Shown piece by piece: positions 34,531 to 43,000 of a stretch of DNA of 64,000 nt (its first letter is position 1; each line of letters begins with the position of its first letter). The notes under the pieces are model-generated. The model saw only the letters and a program-made list of their open reading frames with translations. It was not told the origin of the DNA and made no database searches. Position numbers and translations under genes: made by a program. Source of the DNA: Schlesneria sp. DSM 10557 (GTDB lineage: Bacteria; Planctomycetota; Planctomycetia; Planctomycetales; Planctomycetaceae); NCBI RefSeq assembly GCF_041860085.1, contig NZ_CP124747.1, forward strand, positions 4,154,001 through 4,218,000, in the 5' to 3' direction.

Positions 34531-35061
34531 ATGAAGACGCCGGTCCGGATTCGAAACTATCGGCCCGAGGATGTGGAAGGAATCTACTCGGCCGTGATGG
34601 CGTCGCGGCGCGAGCTGTCTCAGTGGATGCCCTGGTGCCATGAGACATATTCCCGTCAGGATACCAGCGGGTGGGTTTCGAGCCGTCCGTCCGCCTGGGA
34701 ACGGAATGAAGAATGGAGTTTTCTGATCATTGACGGGGATGACACGGTCGTGGGGGGCTGCGGCCTGCATCGTCTGGACCTGAAGAATAGAGTTGCTGAA
34801 CTGGGCTATTGGGTCAGGACGCCATCGACTCGTCAAGGCGTTGCCACGGAAGCAACAAGACGACTTTGCCAATGGGCATTTCAAGACGGGGGTCTTGAGC
34901 GAATCGAGATACTCGCGTCTGTCGACAATCGTGCCAGTCAGCGTGTCGCGGAGAAAGCGGGAGGGGTTCGCGAAGGAGTGCTCAGGCGACGCATCCGACT
35001 GGGGGGACGATCGCACGACTGCATTTTGTATTCGATTCTGAAAGAGGATCTACGACACTGA
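34531..35061 (+). CDS. GNAT N-acetyltransferase, RimJ/RimL type
   Basis: 176 residues. The ATG at 34531 has GGAGG at 34521-34525; the ATG at 34507 lacks such a site. The sequence follows the RimJ/RimL-type ribosomal-protein acetyltransferases: start VRIRNYRPEDVEGIYSAV, middle WSFLIIDGDDTVVGGCGLHR, then VAELGYWVRTPSTRQGVATE, where the last part is the acetyl-CoA pyrophosphate loop (R/QxxGxA type), and C-terminal ASVDNRASQRVAEKAGGVRE. It would transfer acetyl from acetyl-CoA to an amino group, perhaps a protein N-terminus; the substrate is unproved. The stop codon (35059-35061) lies within the acceptor stem of the downstream tRNA-Cys gene, an 8-base overlap. Confidence 0.9.
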   Translation: MKTPVRIRNYRPEDVEGIYSAVMASRRELSQWMPWCHETYSRQDTSGWVSSRPSAWERNEEWSFLIIDGDDTVVGGCGLHRLDLKNRVAELGYWVRTPSTRQGVATEATRRLCQWAFQDGGLERIEILASVDNRASQRVAEKAGGVREGVLRRRIRLGGRSHDCILYSILKEDLRH

Positions 35062-35125
35062 TGTCGCTCGGAGTGGCGGCGGCCTGCAAAACCGTCCTCA
35101 GTGGGTTCGACTCCCACCAGTGTCA
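35054..35125 (+). tRNA. tRNA-Cys (anticodon GCA)
   Basis: Acceptor GACACTG pairs fully with CAGTGTC. D stem GTCG/TGGC, anticodon loop CTGCAAA (GCA at 35086-35088), T arm GTGGG/CCCAC encloses TTCGACT. The innermost anticodon-stem pair is C·A. The base after the stem is A, whereas most bacterial tRNA-Cys have U73. The 5' end overlaps the acetyltransferase gene. CCA is not encoded. Confidence 0.88.
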
Positions 35126-35226
35126 CTTTGAAGGAAAACATTGTTGCCGGGTCCAGCGGCGGTTGGGTCACTCAGTCGAGTTTGGCCTCAACTGTTCCGA
35201 ACATGGGTTCTGACGAATGGCAATCA

Positions 35227-35299
35227 ATGTCGATAGCTCAACGGACAGAGCACCAGCCTACCAAGCTGGAGGTTGCGGGTTCGATTCCCGTTCCTCGTC
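35227..35299 (+). tRNA. Degenerate tRNA-Gly-like gene (apparent anticodon ACC)
   Basis: The body matches bacterial tRNA-Gly very well: TAGCTCAACGGACAGAGC, anticodon stem CCAGC/GCTGG with loop CTACCAA, T arm GCGGG/CCCGT enclosing TTCGATT. The acceptor stem (35227-35233 with 35292-35298) has two central mismatches (T·T, C·C). The anticodon reads ACC, where a normal bacterial gene would read TCC or GCC. A possible pseudogene. Another acceptor half (GACGA, 35212-35216) could pair with TCGTC at 35295-35299 if ~15 bases have been inserted. Confidence 0.5.
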
Positions 35300-35734
35300 G
35301 GTCAAACCCGACGCTGGCAGGTCGTCAGACCTGTCGCACATGACCCAAGGAAGGTGAGCGATTGTTTGATCGGTCATGGCGGTGGCTTTCCGCCGTCATG
35401 ACAACCTGCGAAGTCACCCTGCAGGACATGGATTCCGCCAGGTTGCCCACCAGGCAACGGTGCGAGAACAGGAGGACTGAGGAATTCAGAAGTTCGCTTC
35501 TGGATGAAGGTCCCCCGTCGCTCGCATCGACGCCCGGTCCGGCCCCTGACGGAAGTGTCTCTCCGTGGCTTTCCGGGTGATCGGCGAACGCTTCGCCTTC
35601 TGCGGACTCTTTCGTTCTCTATTCGATTTTTTGAATTGAAGTTTTTGAGTCTGTAATGGGCCGGCGGCAAGCCGTCTCTGCGGGGTGACCCGGTACAGAC
35701 TGGTCTGGTTGATCCTCCAGAAAGGAGGTACGTC
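35300..35734. other. Spacer before the SPFH gene
   Basis: 435 bases. No gene or RNA is recognised. An excellent ribosome site (AAAGGAGG) ends it. Confidence 0.4.
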
Positions 35735-36841
35735 GTGTTTCCGTTTAAGCGTTATCAGATTCGTTCCTATGAGGTAGGCCTGCTGTTCCGTGAGGAAGAG
35801 TTCCAGGGATTGCTCAAGGCGGGTACTCACACCTTCTTTGACCCACTGGGAAAGGTCTCCGTGGATGTTGTCTCACAGCGTGAGCCTCGTCTGGACCATG
35901 AAAAGCTGGACCTGATGATCCGATCCGGTGCACTGGCAAGTCAGGCGATCGTGCTCGACCTGAAGGACAACGAACGGGCACTTGTCTGGATCGAGAACCG
36001 GTTCAGTCACATCCTGCCGCCGGGACAGTACGCCTTCTGGACGACACAGAAGCAGGTCCGTGTGCAAATCGTCGATACGCGGACGGTTCGTTTCGAGCAC
36101 GACCAGTTTAAGACGATCGTCCATTCCAAACTGGCTCCTCTCACCCTGAATGTCACGACCGTGCGACGTGACCAGGTGGGGGTCCTGTTTATCGACGGTC
36201 GGTATGTCGATTCATTGCCACCTGGGGAATACGCCTTCTGGAAGGATGCGGCGGAAGCCAAGGTCGTGGAAGTCGACATGCGTGAAACGATCGTTGATGT
36301 GGGTGGTCAGGAAATTATGACGGCCGACAAGGTCACTTTGCGGTTGAACGCCGTGGTGACTTACAAGGTCGTCGACGCACGGAAGACGGTGAGTCAGACG
36401 GACGATGTTCGGCAGGCGCTTTACCGAGACACCCAGCTTGTGTTGCGGAGTGTCGTGGGAGCCCGCGAACTTGACGCTTTCCTGACGGACAAGGATGCCG
36501 TCGCGAAGGAGATCGAGGACAGCGTTCGACGTCGTGCCACGGAACTGGGTCTGGAGCTTGCGTCTGTGGGGATCCGCGACGTCATCCTGCCTGGTGACAT
36601 GAAGGAACTGATGAACAAGGTGACCGAAGCGCATAAGGCGGCCGAGGCCAACCTGATCTCCCGACGTGAAGAGACGGCGGCGATCCGTAGTCAGGCCAAC
36701 ACAGCGAAGTTGCTGGCGGACAACCCGACGCTCATGCGACTGCGTGAGCTCGAAGTCCTGGAAAAGATCGCGGCCTCTGGAAAGCTCAATATCATCGTGG
36801 GTGATAAAGGGCTGTCAGATAAAGTGATCAATCTGTTGTAA
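35735..36841 (+). CDS. SPFH/band-7 (slipin-like) protein
   Basis: 368 residues from a GTG at 35735 with AAAGGAGG just upstream. A band-7/SPFH core covers ~150-310: KVVEVDMRETIVDVGGQEIM, TADKVTLRLNAVVTYKVVD, QALYRDTQLVLRSVVGAREL, then ELGLELASVGIRDVILPGDM and the flotillin-type helix EAHKAAEANLISRREETAAI. Unlike stomatins and slipins there is no N-terminal membrane hairpin. Instead the first ~175 residues hold three copies of a short motif (EVGLLFREEEFQGLLKAGTH, ERALVWIENRFSHILPPGQY, QVGVLFIDGRYVDSLPPGEY). Such proteins usually form membrane-associated rings or scaffolds; how this one reaches the membrane is unclear. Two hairpin terminators follow it. Confidence 0.92.
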   Translation: MFPFKRYQIRSYEVGLLFREEEFQGLLKAGTHTFFDPLGKVSVDVVSQREPRLDHEKLDLMIRSGALASQAIVLDLKDNERALVWIENRFSHILPPGQYAFWTTQKQVRVQIVDTRTVRFEHDQFKTIVHSKLAPLTLNVTTVRRDQVGVLFIDGRYVDSLPPGEYAFWKDAAEAKVVEVDMRETIVDVGGQEIMTADKVTLRLNAVVTYKVVDARKTVSQTDDVRQALYRDTQLVLRSVVGARELDAFLTDKDAVAKEIEDSVRRRATELGLELASVGIRDVILPGDMKELMNKVTEAHKAAEANLISRREETAAIRSQANTAKLLADNPTLMRLRELEVLEKIAASGKLNIIVGDKGLSDKVINLL

Positions 36842-36854
36842 CGCGACCGTGTCC

Positions 36855-36883
36855 CCCTTCCCTCAATTCTGAGGGAAGGGTTT
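36855..36883 (+). terminator. Hairpin after the SPFH gene
   Basis: CCCTTCCCTC pairs perfectly with GAGGGAAGGG around a 6-base loop, 13 bases after the stop, followed by only TTT. Confidence 0.7.
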
Positions 36884-36918
36884 GACTCTGCCATGCTGTG
36901 TGGATCCCTCACGCACCG

Positions 36919-36957
36919 AAGGCCCCTCACCTGATTTTTCAGGGCGAGGGGCCTTTT
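36919..36957. terminator. Probable bidirectional terminator
   Basis: AAGGCCCCTC pairs with GAGGGGCCTT, with an inner CCTGA/TCAGG extension and TTTT after the stem. It stands between the convergent SPFH gene and the lipoprotein gene (ends at 37032) and can serve both. Confidence 0.8.
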
Positions 36958-37031
36958 GCGTTCAGCCTCTGATCCCGACAGAAGGACCCGTGCGCACCTG
37001 CCTGAGGCAGGAAAAAGGGAGATCGATTCCC

Positions 37032-37535
37032 CTACATCCGACGGGTGACGGTATGGGATTTGGCAGCCCTCAGCGTGGGCCGCTTGGGGAGGGGACCGAC
37101 CTTGGAATCGAGTTCAAAGTCGACCACAGCCACCTTCCCTTTCACGGTCTTCTTCATGACAGCAGTCTCTTCTGCCTTGTCGTTGTAAGCCGCAGGAACT
37201 TTCTCATCGCTGCCCGGGCTGGTGGTCTTTCCGTCATCGACCGGTGGCGACCATGTTGAGATCCGAACCAGGTGCTCACCCTCCAGACTTCCGGAACGAT
37301 TCTGGGTAAACTTGAGACTGTAATTCCCGCTCGCATCCGTGATGCCATAGGACGGACGGCTGCCGGAAACAGGGTGGAACGTGACCTGTGCACCCGCAAG
37401 CGGCTTGCCGTCGAGTTTGATGGACCCCTTCACATCCGTGAGAGAGGGACCGCTTTTCCCGCACCCGGTGACCACAAAACCGGTCACGAGAAGAGCCATC
37501 ACTCGTACAGAATTCGTCATTCGCAAAAACTTCAT
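37032..37535 (-). CDS. Lipoprotein with carboxypeptidase-regulatory-like domain
   Basis: 167 residues. The signal VMALLVTGFVVTGC is a lipobox, with the lipidated Cys at ~25 followed by GKSGP. The body is one Ig-like/transthyretin-like domain: VKGSIKLDGKPLAGAQVTFH, SYGITDASGNYSLKFTQNR, EHLVRISTW. Planctomycete genomes carry many such small lipoproteins, typically beside DUF1559 genes, as here. It may bind ligands or stabilise surface assemblies; no enzyme function is expected. AAGGA nine bases before the ATG fits the start. Confidence 0.9.
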   Translation of the reverse strand: MKFLRMTNSVRVMALLVTGFVVTGCGKSGPSLTDVKGSIKLDGKPLAGAQVTFHPVSGSRPSYGITDASGNYSLKFTQNRSGSLEGEHLVRISTWSPPVDDGKTTSPGSDEKVPAAYNDKAEETAVMKKTVKGKVAVVDFELDSKVGPLPKRPTLRAAKSHTVTRRM

Positions 37536-37752
37536 TTCCTAAAATCCTTTCGTTTCTGAGCGACTGTCATGGAGGATGCCCCTTTGGCCTCAGGGAACAG
37601 ATGACTGCAACACCCGCGGTGACTTCCCAGCAACTGAATTTGCAGTGAGAGATCTCGCTCTGATCATCCAGAGGGGGGTCTCAAGAACAACTCTTCACGC
37701 AGGGATGCAGGTTGGCCGCGAGGTACGTCCTGCATACGCGCCAACTTCCGAT

Positions 37753-38811
37753 TCAGAACTCGCCCACGGACTGGCGGTCGTCACGGATACCGAGCTTGTT
37801 GTAGACACCGAGGTTCTTCCAGATTCGTCCGCAGACGTCACCACTGTTGAATTCAATATTGTCGCTGATGAATCGGACGGTGCCGTCGCCGAACAGGAAA
37901 TGAGCTCCCCCTGTGTGCTGACTTCCCAACCCTTGCGAGCAGTTGTTCTGGCGCTGTGCGACAGTGGTCCAGGGTGCGTTCAGTGGAGCGGCGTTACCGG
38001 TCGCTCCAGCCCCACAGGTGGTCGCATCACCGACGCGGGCGAGCGTATAGTACTGTCCCCACATCCCCGTTCCCGGTGGATTGCGATTTCCGACCCACGA
38101 CCCCGCATTGCACAGCCAGGACCGCTCTCCCACGAGGAAGGTATTACTCAGTCCATCGGGGAAGTCCGACATCCGGGTCCCTTCATTATTCATGAAGGCC
38201 CCTTCCTCGACGCGATCTCCCGTGCTGAGCCACCAGTTCCAGGCACGCGACTGCCGGTTCCCGTGGATCCCAACATAGTTCGATGTCGCTGTGTATTCGG
38301 CGGGCCAGTTTGTTCCCTGGAAGTGGCGGTCGTCCGGAGTCCCCTGCAGGGTGTTCTTCGATCCTGTGTCAGACGGGCAGCGGAAGACTTTCAGTACCGT
38401 TCGCGTGAGTGGACGCAAGTTTTCATAGGCCGGAGATCCATACTCGCTCAGTCGAATCGTGTTCGGACTAAGCTGATTGAACAGCGGCCCCTGCTCAAGT
38501 TGCGGCAGAATGAACGTCGGCCACCCCCATTGAGGTCCAGGGTCGACGAAGGGGACTTTGTTATTCCAGTTCGCCGAGTAATCCATATTCCCCGGCGGGA
38601 ATGCATTATAAACATCGTGGTAGTTATGGAGCGCGAGTCCGATCTGTTTGAGATTACTCTTACATTGCGTTCGATGGGCGGCTTCTCTCGCTTGTTGTAC
38701 GGCGGGTAAAAGCAGCGAGATCAGGATGGCAATAATCGCAATCACCACCAGCAATTCAATAAGTGTAAATCCATAATTGATTCGACGTCTGCGACCTGAA
38801 TGATTTGGCAC
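37753..38811 (-). CDS. DUF1559 prepilin-like protein
   Basis: 352 residues from a GTG at 38811, with GGGGAG five bases upstream. The N-terminus is a class III (type IV pilin-like) signal: GFTLIELLVVIAIIAILISL, with cleavage after G and methylation of F, then LLPAVQQAREAAHRTQCKSN. DUF1559 features follow: LKQIGLALHNYHDVYNAFPP and the C-terminal HTGGAHFLFGDGTVRFISDN. These pseudopilin-like proteins are abundant in planctomycetes and probably sit at the cell surface or in pilus-like fibres. The lipoprotein gene lies 217 bases downstream on the same strand and may be co-transcribed. Confidence 0.95.
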   Translation of the reverse strand: MPNHSGRRRRINYGFTLIELLVVIAIIAILISLLLPAVQQAREAAHRTQCKSNLKQIGLALHNYHDVYNAFPPGNMDYSANWNNKVPFVDPGPQWGWPTFILPQLEQGPLFNQLSPNTIRLSEYGSPAYENLRPLTRTVLKVFRCPSDTGSKNTLQGTPDDRHFQGTNWPAEYTATSNYVGIHGNRQSRAWNWWLSTGDRVEEGAFMNNEGTRMSDFPDGLSNTFLVGERSWLCNAGSWVGNRNPPGTGMWGQYYTLARVGDATTCGAGATGNAAPLNAPWTTVAQRQNNCSQGLGSQHTGGAHFLFGDGTVRFISDNIEFNSGDVCGRIWKNLGVYNKLGIRDDRQSVGEF

Positions 38812-40029
38812 GGGACTCCCCTTACGAACAAAACTTTCTCATTGAAACGAACTGTTTACGAAGACACGCCGGGTACGCTCTGCGCAGAGCCTGGGCAGCA
38901 GCCCCCCTGCTTGTCCTGAGCGGCAAAATGCGAACTGCGGTGTGTGCAGTAGCAGAGTTGTCACGGTGACAACGGATCACGAGCGCAAGCCGTTCCGCTG
39001 CGCTCATTGACTGTCAGGAGACTGCGAGCATGCTTCGTTTACGAGCGATGACGTCAACAAACCTGTGTGCGGCCTCTGGCCTGCAACTGTTGAAGGAACC
39101 GCACAGGAGTCACGACCAAATGGTGTGACATCCGTACGGCGCGCTGCCGCCCCATGCATGAGGTAAACAGCATGATGAGACCGGGCATGCTGTGTGATGC
39201 CCTACGCAAGGGTGCAACAGGACACTTGCGCGAGCACACACGGAGATCGCCCTCTCCTGAAGAGAGCGGAGACCTGATGCCGGCCCAGCGTTTTCGAAAA
39301 GCACTTTAGTACGAGTTAGCCATCACAACAGCGCGTCACGACCCTCAGATCCTGAATGGGCATCTGACAACGCTCGCATGGGAATCGGTCAACTGTGCCG
39401 TTAAGAGCATTCAACCCGGAGTAGTTCATGAGACCTCCATGGCCTCGACAGCCGCCTCCAGTGACAAATGGTCAGCGCTGCAATGACAAAACGGTTGATG
39501 GGCTTCAGGCCGCATTCATATATCACCTATTCGGTGCGGATTTATCTTCGTCATTCAGGCCGGTTCCGTCAATGGAATTTCACGGCAACATCTGAATTTC
39601 TCATTAACGGGAACTACGGTGATAGATTCATTACGGACGAGCGACTTCACAGGGTCTGCGAAGAAGTCCGATGGATGGACGAAGGACGGCGAAAAGGATC
39701 GAGGGTCGAAACAAGTCTTTCGGTCCCTTCATCAGATGCAATACTTAGGAGAAGGTGCCCGGGATTTTCGTCGGTACGGGCATCGTCATTTGCACATCCG
39801 AAATGCCGGGGACGAGTCGATTCATGACCTGCATGCCGCCGGTCAGCAGAACTTCTACGTGTTCTTTCTGGAAAATCCTTTGCGCCCCGAATCTGCGAAC
39901 AGCCTGTCTCATTCAACACGGCTGACCCGGGGAAAATCACCATTGAGAACGCGCACGGTCAACATGGCGAACCATAACACCGCAGAGAACGAATGCGTGC
40001 GTGCCACCCGACGGTGCCGCTTGAGCGAC
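38812..40029. other. Long gene-free spacer
   Basis: 1218 bases between the DUF1559 start and the end of the giant kinase gene. A frame at 39619-40470 (+) reads against the kinase gene and resembles nothing. A perfect palindrome is noted separately. Regulatory DNA or small RNAs are possible; nothing else is supported. Confidence 0.45.
38957..38973. promoter_or_regulatory. Perfect palindrome upstream of the DUF1559 gene
   Basis: GTTGTCACGGTGACAAC, 8-bp arms around one base, ~145 bases upstream of the GTG start. It has the size and symmetry of a dimeric regulator's operator and shares the TGTCAC/GTGACA core with dyads at 44386 and 54340. Confidence 0.45.
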
Positions 40030-43000
40030 TCATGCAAGCGCATCCTGTTCCAGAAAAGCTCTCGCCCGAATCAGATCGGTCGTGGTGTGCCCTTCTGTGA
40101 AAGAAGTGTAAACTGGCGCGAGCATCTGCCGGGCTTCCTCCATATTTCCTTGAGATTTTTTGAGCTCGGCCAGACTGATCGTCGCGCGAAGTTCCCAGGA
40201 TCGGGTTCCCTGCAGCCGCGCGACGTCCACCGCGTTCTGCAGATACTCTTCGCCCGCAGCAAGGTGATCCTCGGCGATCGCGACCAGTCCCTGCAGTCGA
40301 TAGAACTCACTCTCTTTACGCCGCAGGTTCAGATCATTGATCAGTTCAAACCCGCGGCGCAGCCATTCATGAGCGTCTTCCAGAAGCCCTGCCTCCAGAT
40401 AAGCCTGTGCAACCATGCTGAAGGGATGGTCCATCGACAAATGTCCGCCGGTGGTCTTCAGCGTGGCTAGTCCGTGTTGAAAATACTTGCGGGCTTCATC
40501 GGTTCTCCCTTGTTTCAGTGACCGGATTCCCCGCCCCAGGATGGAATGAACACCCACAAACGTGAAGCCGTTCTCCTGGCACAGTCGGTATTCCTCGTCC
40601 AGTGCCCTGTGAGCTTGATCCGTGAATCCGCAGTAATCCAAGACTTGCCTGCGAAAGAAGAGGGCCATCGCGTAAGTGAAGGGGTGGTTCTGGGCCTTTG
40701 CTATCCGCACCGCTTCTTCTGAGCGTCGCAGGGCCTGATCGGGGAACCCCAGTTCCCACAGCGCTAAAGCGGAATGGGTACGACACATGGTGCCACAGCG
40801 CTGTCCGGTCTTCAGTGAGTGAGTGCGATCCTTCTCCTCGTCGAACAGTTTCAGCCCCTGGTCGAGCATCTTCAGACCGGACTGGGTTTGACCTCGATAG
40901 TATGCCGTGCAACCGACCGTCCAGTATGCCTCCGGCAGCAAGCCCGAATCGGCCGGAGCAATCCCTGCCAATTCAACCAGTTCTGCGGCGAGTGGAGTCG
41001 CAAAGTCCATCTCTGCTCGAATGAGTCGCCAGCTCCACAAGCCCCACTCAACAAAGAACCGATCTTCGATCGATTCGAACCGGGCTACCAGTTGACTGGC
41101 TCGCTGGATCGCGGTGCCGACCTCGGAATTTGACCAGCCGCGTGCCGCCATCAGGACGGGGGCCAGAACCTGCTGGAAGTTCAGTTCCCGCTGATCCCGC
41201 TCGGGTGATTCCGGAATCGACGCGAGGACGATTAGTCCACGATTCAAGTGATTAATCGCTTCGATATTGGCGAACTGGGCCTGGGACTTTCTCCCGGCCT
41301 GCAGCCAGTACTCCGCCCCCTTTTCCGGCATATCGGCTTTCGTGAAATGGTGAGCGACCAGTTCCGGCTGGTGCTGCGCGAGATCGGGAAAATGAGCTTC
41401 AATCGCCGCCCCGATCGACGCGTGAACGGCGCACCGACGTTTCTTAATCATCAAGCTATAAGCGGCATCCTGTAACAAGGCGTGTTTGAAGAGGAAGCTC
41501 GCATCCGGAAAATTCCCTTTTTGAAACAGCACTTCGGCCGTGACAAGCTTGATCAGTTCTGCCTGAAGATCCTGTGGCGACATTGACGTCGCCGCGGAAA
41601 GTAGTGAGTAGCTGAATTCGCGTCCGATCGCCGCGGCCAGTTGAATGACACTCGGGTCGCTCGCCATGCGGTCCAGCCGCGCCATGAGCAAGTCTTGCAG
41701 CGATTCCGGGATGGCCTGACCAAGCGACGATCGGGAGCTGGTGGTCTCCTGCAGCGATCCACTTTCCTCGAGCAGCTTCGAGAATTCTTCGATGAACAGA
41801 GGGATGCCGTCCGTTCGCTGGACCAACTGTTCAACGAGAGGTGGGGGAAGGTCTTGCCAGCGGAGCCGCCGATGAAGCATGTCCCGGATCTGGCGGTGAT
41901 TCAGGCGATTCAGAGCGATTTGCGTTTGATGCGGCTTACTTCTCCAGGGCGTTTCAAACTCGGGTCGGAACGTAAAGATGCTCAGCGTGCGATGTTGATC
42001 AAAATTCTCGACAAAGGCTGTCAGCAGATCCAGCAGCGTTGGATCCACCCAGTGCAGGTCCTCAACGATGAACAGTACCGGCCTGAGAATGGCTCTGCTT
42101 TTTAACACAGACAGCAGCAAAGCCGTCGTCAGTTCGCGTTTCTTACGACCATTCCCTTCCAAAGGGGCCAGCTGGGGGGCATCAACCTCAAGCAGTCGGG
42201 CCAACAGGATTCGGTTCAAGTCCGTCAAGAGGTTCAGAGATTGCAGATAGCGATCAATGGCCTGCAGCCGTGACTCGGCCGAAACGTGTCTGTCGAACTG
42301 CAACAGATGCGTCAGATGCTCAATCATCGGGTGCAATCCCGTCGACTGATGATTCTGCGAACAGCGCAATTCAATGATGTCGGGATTCACGCTCAGGGCC
42401 GTGACGCCTTCGCGAATTTCGCGAATCAGGCGTGACTTGCCTAATCCTGCCTCACCGATCAGCAGGACGATCTGGCCCATCCCCTCCACCGCCTGTTCCC
42501 AGCGGTCTTTCAGAATCGCGACCTCGGTGTCTCTCCCGACGAGCGGTGTCAGATTGACCAGATCGACCAGTTCGACACGATTGAGCGTAACGGGGGCTTC
42601 TTTGATGACCCGGTACAGCGAAAGTGGTTCTGCCAGATTCGGGACGGGAACAGCCCCCAGCGAATCCTGCTGGAAGTAGACACGGCTGGATCGGTGCACA
42701 CCTTCCGTTACCGTCACTTCAGCAGACGGGACCACTTGCAGCAGGCCTTTCAGAATTTTCCCCGGCTCGCCCAGTATCTCGATCCCACCCACCGTTTCTT
42801 CCGCCACAGCGAACCCGGAATGAACGGCAATTCGCAGCTGGTGTCGCTGCGGAAACACTTCAATCCCTTCTCCGAGCTTCAAAATCTGCATCCCGCAACG
42901 AATCCCCCGTAAGAGACTGTCTTCGTAAGCCACGGGGAACCCGAAACAGAGGATGATTTCGAATTCCGAGCAACTGCTGATGCACCCGCCAGCTTTTTCC

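Noticed and set aside
39468-39827. 119-codon + strand frame in the spacer
   Set aside because: No ribosome site, no resemblance, unusual composition for this genome.
39619-40470. 283-codon + strand frame
   Set aside because: It overlaps the conserved 3' end of the kinase/TPR gene on the other strand and shows no family resemblance; probably a shadow.
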